Assembly: GCA_038317685.1 (NCBI GenBank) | Contig: JBBQBQ010000065.1 | Span: 1 to 15,435, forward strand | DNA length: 15,435 bases | From: JBBQBQ01 sp038317685 | GTDB taxonomy: Bacteria > Desulfobacterota > Desulfuromonadia > Desulfuromonadales > DDH964 | Direction: 5' to 3' | Shown here: positions 12,943 to 15,435 of the stretch, piece by piece | How positions within the stretch are numbered: the stretch's first letter is position 1 | Layout of the letters: the number at the start of each line of letters is the position of its first letter | The notes under the pieces: generated by a model | Databases searched by the model: none | The model's input: only the letters and a program-made list of their open reading frames with translations | Told to the model about the DNA's origin: nothing | Program-made: the position numbers and the translations under genes

Positions 12943-13365
12943 TTACTCCTGCGGCGGCTGGGAGACCATGCCGAGCTTTTCGACTCCGGCACTGCGAATT
13001 GCCGCCATCACCTCGACAACCTTGCCGTAGGGGACATTGCGGTCGGCTTCCAGAAGGACATCCCGATCCTTGCGCCCCTGCAGAATCTGGGTGAGCACCG
13101 GGGTCAACCGGGCCGGACTGTCAATTCGGGAGCGCCCCAGGGAGATCGTCCCATCCTTGGCGACCGTCACCACCAGCGGTTCGTTGCTGCCGGCGATGCC
13201 GGGGGCGTTCTTCACCTCGGGGAGGTTGACGTTGAACCCCTGATCCATCATCGGGGCGGTGACCATGAAGATGATCAGCAGGACCAGCATGACGTCGACG
13301 AAGGGAGTGACGTTGATCTGGGAGAGGGTTCGGCGGCTGCCGCCGCTCCGCTGTCCGACCTCCAT
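12943..13365 (-). CDS. tolR: TolR (ExbD family) proton-channel subunit
   Basis: A 140-residue ExbD/TolR protein. The single N-terminal membrane helix has the family motif INVTPFVDVMLVLLIIFMVT (17-36) with the proton-carrying Asp24. The periplasmic domain (about 45-135) has VNLPEV, a conserved VTVAKDGTISL strand and VLLEADRNVPYGKVVEVMAAI. With TolQ it forms the motor that uses the proton gradient to energise TolA. Its ATG overlaps the tolQ stop by one base (TGATG), which implies translational coupling and equal production. The tolQ context argues for TolR rather than ExbD. Confidence 0.96.
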   Translation of the reverse strand: MEVGQRSGGSRRTLSQINVTPFVDVMLVLLIIFMVTAPMMDQGFNVNLPEVKNAPGIAGSNEPLVVTVAKDGTISLGRSRIDSPARLTPVLTQILQGRKDRDVLLEADRNVPYGKVVEVMAAIRSAGVEKLGMVSQPPQE

Positions 13366-14081
13366 CAGCCCCTCCGCGTCAGGCGCTGGACGATGTTGAG
13401 GAATTCCTGGCTGAAGCTGTCCATCTCACCGGTCAGGACATTCACCTTGTTGACGAAGTGGTTGTAGCCCATCACCGCCGGAATCGCCGCCACCAGGCCG
13501 ATAGCGGTCGCCACCAGGGCCTCGGAGATGCCGGGGGCGACGACCGCCAGGGAGGCGTTGCCGGTCTTGCCGATGCCGTGGAACGAATCCATGATCCCCC
13601 AGACGGTGCCGAAGAGGCCGATGAAGGGGGCGGTCGAACCGGTGGTGGCGAGGAAGGTGAGGAATTTCTCCAGGCGGTGGGTCTCCAGAGTGGTCGCCCG
13701 CCGCAAGGCGCGGGCAACATTTTCAGCGCCGCCGAGATCGGCGCTGAAAGCGTGTTCTTCCTCCTTCTCGCCGCGCCGCTGTCCCTTGAGGAGTTCCTGG
13801 TAACCCTCCCGGAAAAGGACCGCCAAAGGTGAATGGGCGAAATCCCCCAGCCCCTGGGAGATCGTGTCAAAACGTTTCTTGGCCCAGAAGAACTCCTGGA
13901 AACGTTCCGAATCGCGGACGGCGCGGTGAATGATCCAGAATTTGTAGAAGATGATGGCCCAGGAGACCACCGAAAAGTACAGAAGAATCAGAAGGACCAG
14001 CTTGACCACCGGTCCCGCGTTGAGTACCAGTTCCAAAGTATCCTCCCTGCCAGGTTGAGGTTGAGGCCGATTATCGGCCAT
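13365..14081 (-). CDS. tolQ: TolQ (ExbB family) motor subunit
   Basis: A 238-residue ExbB/TolQ protein from the ATG at 14081. Three membrane helices are expected (about 25-47, 143-165 and 186-208). The conserved stretch TGSTAPFIGLFGTVWGIMDS lies at 147-166, with the Thr and Pro that line the proton path, and the third helix is ALVATAIGLVAAIPAVMGYN. It forms the pentameric stator around TolR. An in-frame TTG at 14093 would add four residues (MPDT); neither start has a strong Shine-Dalgarno, and I prefer the ATG. The gene is 61 bp downstream of the ATP-grasp gene on the same strand. I see no convincing promoter or terminator in that gap, only an AT-rich patch at about 14108-14121, so tol-pal may be cotranscribed with the ATP-grasp gene. 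Confidence 0.95.
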   Translation of the reverse strand: MADNRPQPQPGREDTLELVLNAGPVVKLVLLILLYFSVVSWAIIFYKFWIIHRAVRDSERFQEFFWAKKRFDTISQGLGDFAHSPLAVLFREGYQELLKGQRRGEKEEEHAFSADLGGAENVARALRRATTLETHRLEKFLTFLATTGSTAPFIGLFGTVWGIMDSFHGIGKTGNASLAVVAPGISEALVATAIGLVAAIPAVMGYNHFVNKVNVLTGEMDSFSQEFLNIVQRLTRRG

Positions 14082-14142
14082 CGTATCCGGCAAGTCAACC
14101 GGCGCCGGGATAATTTATGAACAACCGACCGGCGGTCCGACC

Positions 14143-15336
14143 TCAGACCGTCAGGCCCATTTCGGCCAACTCCCTTTGGTTGGCACAGATTTCCTCCCGG
14201 GACCCTCCGAGCAGCAGCGCCCTTAAGCGGGGAACGGCCTCCGGTTCCCTCCCGACCTCGGGGTCGTAACTACACAGGGGCAACAACAGCTTCCGGGCCA
14301 TGGCGGCATAGGTTCCATCGAGCAACGCACCGTAACTGCTCTTCCCCCGCAAACTTCGCACCCGGATCACCGGTTGGCGGAGGGTCCTTCGAATTTCGGC
14401 AGCCAGCAGCAGGCCGGTGGTCGAGCCATTGAGCCGGAAGTTCAGGTCATAAACCAGGACCCGGCCATCAGCCAGTTCAGCCATGTCGATGCCGACGCAC
14501 CCCCAATAGCCTCTGGCAAAACCCGAACGGGCGACCCGCATTCCGTACTCCACCGCCGCAGCAGGAGCTGTGCTTTCCTGGTCGATCCAGTTCCCCAGGT
14601 ACTGCCCCCGGGCATCCGTGATCTGTTCGGCACAGCCGATGAAGGCGATCTCTCCTCCGGCATAGACCGCGTAGTTGAGACAGAGGTTGCGAGCGATCGG
14701 CATGAAGTCTTCGACGACGACATGGGTGCAGGCCGCAAAAAAGGTGCCCGCCTGGGACAGATCGGTCGGGTTCTGGCAGATAAAGACGTCGGAACCGCCC
14801 CCCGTCGATTCATCGGTAATGGCCTTGAGAACCACCGGAAAGGAGGACGAGGAGAGTTCAAACTGAAGCCGGCCGGAGGCCACCACCCGACGCCGGGGGA
14901 GTTGGGGCGCATCCACCAGGTGCGCCAGGTTCCCCTTGTTGTTGAGAAAGGAGAGGGCCTCCGGCGGTACCCAGCAATGGGCGGGAGCGAGGTCGCAAGG
15001 CGGGTGAACGTGCTGCACGGCAAAGGTCGTTCCTCTGGCGGCCAGGGTTGCCAACAGCTCAGGGTACTGGGCATGGTGTGGGTAGCGGTGGAGATTGGGA
15101 GGCACCCTGAAACCGGCATCCCGCAACAGCTGGAGCCCCGCGGGAGTGGTGACACTTGCTGCGCAAACGATCGGCATGGCGCCTGCGATCGGCAGCATCC
15201 CTCCGGTCCCCAGGTCCAGGCTGACCCCATCCTGGGGGAGCCAGGTACGACCGTGAGGGGGGTAGAGGGGAGCCAGGGTCAATCCCGGTCCGTAGATGGC
15301 GTCCAAGGTCTGGGGGGGACGGAGGACTGGTTTCAT
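14143..15336 (-). CDS. ATP-grasp ligase of unknown substrate
   Basis: A 397-residue ATP-grasp protein. The ATP-grasp region (about 125-330) shows FPVVLKAITDESTGGGSDVF (166-185) with the ATP-binding Lys171 and a Gly-rich loop, the hinge VVVEDF (206-211), and the Mg-binding end VYDLNFRLNGSTTG (295-308) with Asp297, Asn299 and Asn303. The preceding segment LNNKGNLAHLV (131-141) resembles the start of other ATP-grasp domains. The N-terminal 120 residues (pre-ATP-grasp domain) have no match I can name. Family members join a carboxylate to an amine or thiol through an acyl phosphate; small-molecule or peptide ligation is likely, but the substrate cannot be read from sequence. GGGGAG 8 nt upstream supports the start, and the ATG overlaps the stop of the upstream gene (ATGA), so the two are translationally coupled partners. 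Its position directly ahead of tolQ is unusual. Confidence 0.8.
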   Translation of the reverse strand: MKPVLRPPQTLDAIYGPGLTLAPLYPPHGRTWLPQDGVSLDLGTGGMLPIAGAMPIVCAASVTTPAGLQLLRDAGFRVPPNLHRYPHHAQYPELLATLAARGTTFAVQHVHPPCDLAPAHCWVPPEALSFLNNKGNLAHLVDAPQLPRRRVVASGRLQFELSSSSFPVVLKAITDESTGGGSDVFICQNPTDLSQAGTFFAACTHVVVEDFMPIARNLCLNYAVYAGGEIAFIGCAEQITDARGQYLGNWIDQESTAPAAAVEYGMRVARSGFARGYWGCVGIDMAELADGRVLVYDLNFRLNGSTTGLLLAAEIRRTLRQPVIRVRSLRGKSSYGALLDGTYAAMARKLLLPLCSYDPEVGREPEAVPRLRALLLGGSREEICANQRELAEMGLTV

Positions 15337-15435
15337 GGGGTGGTCTCCCCTGTGACCGGTTGCCCGCCAGCTCCGGGCCAGGGCTCGGCGGCAAAGGTTT
15401 CCAGCCCCTGGGCCAGTTCGTTGATGATGGCGAGC
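15333..15435 (-). CDS. C-terminal end of an unidentified protein, coupled to the ATP-grasp gene
   Basis: From the right edge one minus-strand frame is open down to a TGA at 15335-15333, giving 33 residues that begin LAIINELAQGLETFAAEPWP and end in a Gly/Pro/Thr tail. The TGA shares bases with the ATG of the ATP-grasp gene (ATGA), a typical operon junction, which is the main reason to call this frame real. The fragment is too short to identify. The likely reading is a partner enzyme acting on the same substrate as the ATP-grasp ligase. Confidence 0.6.
   Translation of the reverse strand, partial: LAIINELAQGLETFAAEPWPGAGGQPVTGETTP

Noticed and set aside
14108..14121. AT-rich patch upstream of tolQ as a promoter -10 region
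   Set aside because: No acceptable -35 box lies at 16-18 bp spacing, so I did not list it as a promoter.

Overview
The window looks like chromosomal DNA from a GC-rich Gram-negative bacterium. A complete tolQ-tolR-tolA-tolB-pal-cpoB set requires an outer membrane. The gene style (decarboxylating-type glutaryl-CoA dehydrogenase, 9-bp ATGGG/ATAAG intergenic repeats, a relic of a HdrD-like Fe-S oxidoreductase) suggests the Desulfuromonadales/Geobacter side of the former Deltaproteobacteria. That placement is an inference; there is no rRNA or other taxonomic marker here.

The left half (1-8566) is a catabolic region. It opens with the 3' end of a DUF1850 gene, a small family usually linked to TRAP-TAXI transporters. 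This is followed on the same strand by a DHDPS/NAL-family lyase with an altered active site and a fumarylacetoacetate hydrolase (FAH) family enzyme. A family III (CaiB/BaiF) CoA-transferase then lies on the minus strand, divergent from an IclR-type regulator. Their shared AT-rich intergenic region holds a perfect 23-bp palindrome, the best operator candidate in the window. Downstream of iclR are glutaryl-CoA dehydrogenase, a second, paralogous CoA-transferase and a polytopic membrane protein. Both CoA-transferases resemble the succinyl-CoA:glutarate CoA-transferase (SUGCT) type, so the simplest reading is activation of glutarate or a similar dicarboxylate to its CoA ester, then oxidative decarboxylation to crotonyl-CoA. 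The roles of the DHDPS-like and FAH-like enzymes are not resolved. The spacer between gcdH and the second CoA-transferase carries two oddities: a decayed fragment of an Fe-S oxidoreductase CCG domain read in frame just after the gcdH stop, and a 45-bp array of 9-bp repeats.

The middle (8567-9240) holds a free-standing glycine-zipper lipoprotein gene with its own sigma70-like promoter and a 16-bp-stem hairpin, which separates it from the convergent tol-pal operon.

The right half (9252-15435) is on the minus strand: an unidentified partial gene, an ATP-grasp ligase whose start overlaps that gene's stop, then tolQ, tolR, tolA, tolB, pal and cpoB. Junctions are tight (1-bp overlap tolQ/tolR, 2-bp gap tolB/tolA). 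There is a good internal promoter before pal and a stable hairpin between pal and cpoB, so the distal genes are probably expressed at different levels from tolQRAB. TolQRA form the proton-driven inner-membrane motor. TolB and Pal link it to the outer membrane and peptidoglycan, and CpoB coordinates this with wall synthesis.

I saw no tRNA, rRNA, CRISPR array, insertion sequence or phage gene.
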